From Thermoanaerobacterium thermosaccharolyticum DSM 571 (GTDB taxonomy: Bacteria > Bacillota > Thermoanaerobacteria > Thermoanaerobacterales > Thermoanaerobacteraceae): a stretch of DNA of 64,000 bases. Position numbers and translations under genes: made by a program. Shown in pieces: positions 62,356 through 64,000 of this stretch. The notes under the pieces were generated by a model, which was not told where the DNA came from, did not search any database, and saw only the letters and a list, made by a program, of their open reading frames with translations. The first letter of the stretch is position 1. Each line of letters starts with the position of its first letter. The stretch is taken from contig NC_014410.1 of assembly GCF_000145615.1 (NCBI RefSeq), forward strand, positions 1,661,501 to 1,725,500, written 5' to 3'.

Positions 62356-62916
62356 TTATTCCAGATTAGCATGGTATTTCCATAAGGAATTTAAATCAAT
62401 ATTCTTTTTCTTTAAAATAATATAAGAAACTGCATCACAAAATAGTAAAAGACTTTGCTCAAATAAACTGCTCATAGGCTGCATTGAATGTAATTCATCT
62501 TTCAATTTTAATTTTGTGGGGCACGGTATTCTTATTGAAAAATCAGATATTTTCCCTATTGAACTATTTATATTTGATCCAATATACAATATTTTTGCCT
62601 TATACTTTTTCGCAATATTTGCAATAGCTAATGGAATAGCACTTTCACCGGAGCCTGAACCTACAATTAAAAGATCCTTATCTGTTATGGCTGGTTCATT
62701 AATTTCTCCAACATAGTACGCTTCAATTCCTATATGATTCAACCTTTTTACAAAAGCCTGAAGCATTAAAAGGACTCTTCCTACCCCTACAACAAAAACT
62801 TTATTTGAATCTAATATTAATTCAGCCATCTTTTCAACGTCTTTGTCTTCTATAGTTTCAAGAGATCTCATATTTTCTTCTAATATCATCTTCTGAACAA
62901 GTTTGTAGTCCTGCAA
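62356..62916 (-). CDS. SIS-domain sugar-phosphate isomerase (PHI-like)
   Basis: A 186-residue single SIS-domain protein like 6-phospho-3-hexuloisomerase. The phosphate loop is LIVGSGSGESAIPLAIA; NKVFVVGVGRVLLMLQAFVKR precedes it, and IRIPCPTKLK follows. It interconverts aldose and ketose phosphates. Paired with an epimerase of the RPE/AlsE fold 19 bp upstream it suggests stepwise isomerisation of an unusual hexose phosphate. A true HPS partner is absent, so formaldehyde fixation is unlikely. Confidence 0.8.
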   Translation of the reverse strand: MQDYKLVQKMILEENMRSLETIEDKDVEKMAELILDSNKVFVVGVGRVLLMLQAFVKRLNHIGIEAYYVGEINEPAITDKDLLIVGSGSGESAIPLAIANIAKKYKAKILYIGSNINSSIGKISDFSIRIPCPTKLKLKDELHSMQPMSSLFEQSLLLFCDAVSYIILKKKNIDLNSLWKYHANLE

Positions 62917-62934
62917 TCAAAGCACCTCCTTAAT

Positions 62935-63612
62935 TTATCCATTAAAATTGCCAATCATTATTTCCCACGCTTTTCCCAAATCATCGCTAAGATTAAAAAG
63001 CCCTGATGAACCTAATACGAAAACTTTACATCCGGCATCTTTTAGCACTTGAAACGTATTTTTATTGCAGGAACCATCTGCTTCAATTAAATAATTATAA
63101 TTATTATCATCTTTCAGTCTCTTTAGATCTCGGATCTTTTCCAATACCTCCGGAATAAATGGTTGACCAGCGAAGCCGGGATCGACAGTCATTATTGTTA
63201 TCTTATCTATTTTATTAATATAATGTTTAATTTCCGAAATAGGTGTTGCTGGATTCAATGCTATGCCAACCATGAGTCCATGACTTTTAATTCTATCTAT
63301 TATTCTAAATGCTTCTCTATTAATTGTTTCTGCATGTATAGTTATAAAACTTGCTCCCGATTTTTCGCATATTTCAATATAATCACCTGGATTTTCTACC
63401 ATAAGGTGTGCATCAATAGGAATATTGACATATGATTTAATCTGCTCTATAAAAAACGGTGATAAAGTAATATTTTTAACAAAATGGCCATCCATGATGT
63501 CAACATGCAAAAAATCCGCCTTGCTATTAAGAACAGATATTTGTTCATTTAGCTTGATTAAATTCATACACATTAAAGATGGCGAAAATAAATATTTCAT
63601 CGTATTCCTCAC
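62935..63612 (-). CDS. alsE: Allulose-6-phosphate/ribulose-phosphate 3-epimerase family
   Basis: A 225-residue TIM barrel. Family motifs: FSPSLMCMNLIKL, LHVDIMDGHFVKNITLSP (metal His and Asp), DAHLMVENPGDYI, and ITIMTVDPGFAGQPFIPEVLEKI. The PSLMCM start and overall look favour AlsE, which converts allulose 6-phosphate into fructose 6-phosphate, over Rpe. It stands between the GatD-like dehydrogenase and the SIS isomerase. The exact sugar is inferred; the start at MKYLF (63600) is an alternative. Confidence 0.75.
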   Translation of the reverse strand: MRNTMKYLFSPSLMCMNLIKLNEQISVLNSKADFLHVDIMDGHFVKNITLSPFFIEQIKSYVNIPIDAHLMVENPGDYIEICEKSGASFITIHAETINREAFRIIDRIKSHGLMVGIALNPATPISEIKHYINKIDKITIMTVDPGFAGQPFIPEVLEKIRDLKRLKDDNNYNYLIEADGSCNKNTFQVLKDAGCKVFVLGSSGLFNLSDDLGKAWEIMIGNFNG

Positions 63613-63632
63613 TTTCTATCAACAATTTACAA

Positions 63633-64000
63633 TCAATCATTTATCATTAAGACTTTGGTGTAAAATATATCTTTGTTGTGCATTTTTTCGATCGTTTCAG
63701 GCAAATCCTCTATCTTCACTTTATGTGTTATAAGGTCACTTAATTTGAGGCGCCCTGATTCTAAAGTATTTATAGTTGTCTTCCATTCATTCTTGTTTAA
63801 GCTGGTATAAACTGTATTCCATGAGCCTTTTAGTGTTGCCTCTTTTCTTAAGATCTTGCTATACAATTTTAATGGTATATTCATATCACTGTCTGGATTG
63901 CCGAGAAGAATAACTTTCCCGAAGTTTTTTATGCTTTCAATACATTGTTGTAGCGCTTTATATGAACCAGATGCTTCTACTGCTATATCTGCTCCATCTT
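63633..64000 (-). CDS. GatD-like polyol-phosphate dehydrogenase (C-terminal part)
   Basis: The window edge cuts this MDR dehydrogenase; about 120 C-terminal residues are present. The frame reads GADIAVEASGSYKALQQCI, FGKVILLGNPDSDM, then LRKEATLKGSWNTVYTS and a typical end ITHKVKIEDLPETIEKM. The GSWN motif after the Rossmann fold is seen in galactitol-1-phosphate 5-dehydrogenase. The zinc sites lie outside. It is the first gene visible of the cluster, 20 bp before alsE. Confidence 0.75.
   Translation of the reverse strand, partial: DGADIAVEASGSYKALQQCIESIKNFGKVILLGNPDSDMNIPLKLYSKILRKEATLKGSWNTVYTSLNKNEWKTTINTLESGRLKLSDLITHKVKIEDLPETIEKMHNKDIFYTKVLMIND

Noticed and set aside
62356-63612. Ribulose monophosphate pathway (HPS-PHI)
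   Set aside because: The SIS protein looks PHI-like, but its partner is an AlsE/Rpe-type epimerase with LHVDIMDGHF, not a hexulose-phosphate synthase.

Overview
The window is AT-rich, its operons are short and tightly packed with GGAGG-type ribosome binding sites, and it carries IS4, IS3, IS21, IS110 and IS200/IS605 elements. With an EtfAB-type lactate system, an ECF transporter and BglG/PRD regulators, this points to an anaerobic, probably thermophilic clostridium; Thermoanaerobacterium or a close relative is my best guess, by inference only. Nearly every host gene is on the minus strand. Plus-strand genes are almost all transposases.

Layout. 1-2742: lactate uptake (partial etfB, lctP, lldR) with a textbook FadR-family operator. 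3141-6531: a scarred region with a tRNA 3' end, a phage-type S24 repressor, a broken membrane/MBL-fold gene and repeat debris. 6575-7378: HAD phosphatase, followed by an intact IS4 element. 9894-17542: a nine-gene operon under a BglG-type regulator, with a PRD protein, a Gly-rich SFCGS protein, DUF4310/4311/4312, a metal-dependent deacetylase-like enzyme, DgaE and DgaF. 17690-20770: IS110 and a dead IS3. 21082-29686: a yhf-type operon (yhfZ-Y-U-T, an amidase-like gene, yhfV-S-X-W). 30392-38479: pseudouridine/nucleoside salvage (psuG, psuK, an ECF transporter, udp), split by an IS110. 38522-46257: Crp-family regulator, IS21, IS110, and remnants of glycosidase, esterase, unknown and Rpn genes. 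46258-53438: a ROK-regulated operon with a hydantoinase/oxoprolinase-like protein, a transporter, a TIM-barrel enzyme, an FAD enzyme and a small HExxH protein. 54129-60058: rbsRKDACB. 60363-64000: a sugar-phosphate cluster with class II aldolase, two MDR dehydrogenases, a SIS isomerase and an AlsE-like epimerase.

How the parts fit. The window is a row of carbohydrate and nucleoside catabolic cassettes, each with its own regulator and transporter. The two PRD-regulated operons (9.9-17.5 kb and 21-29.7 kb) look like two versions of one poorly described design: a PRD protein, a small protein with a Cys-Gly-rich loop (SFCGS versus YhfU), a polytopic membrane unit (DUF4310/4311 versus YhfT), an amidohydrolase-fold enzyme and PLP enzymes. 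This is the strongest candidate for an undescribed transport or phosphotransfer system here. Other notable items are structured non-coding regions beside three IS110 transposases (possible bridge RNAs), a stripped IS605 end that resembles an omega-RNA region, a folded leader before the ECF S gene, a possible -1 frameshift in the HExxH gene, and a twice-repeated dead zinc-ribbon ORF with its own terminator. Several host frameshifts lie in A or T runs, so some may be assembly errors rather than decay.
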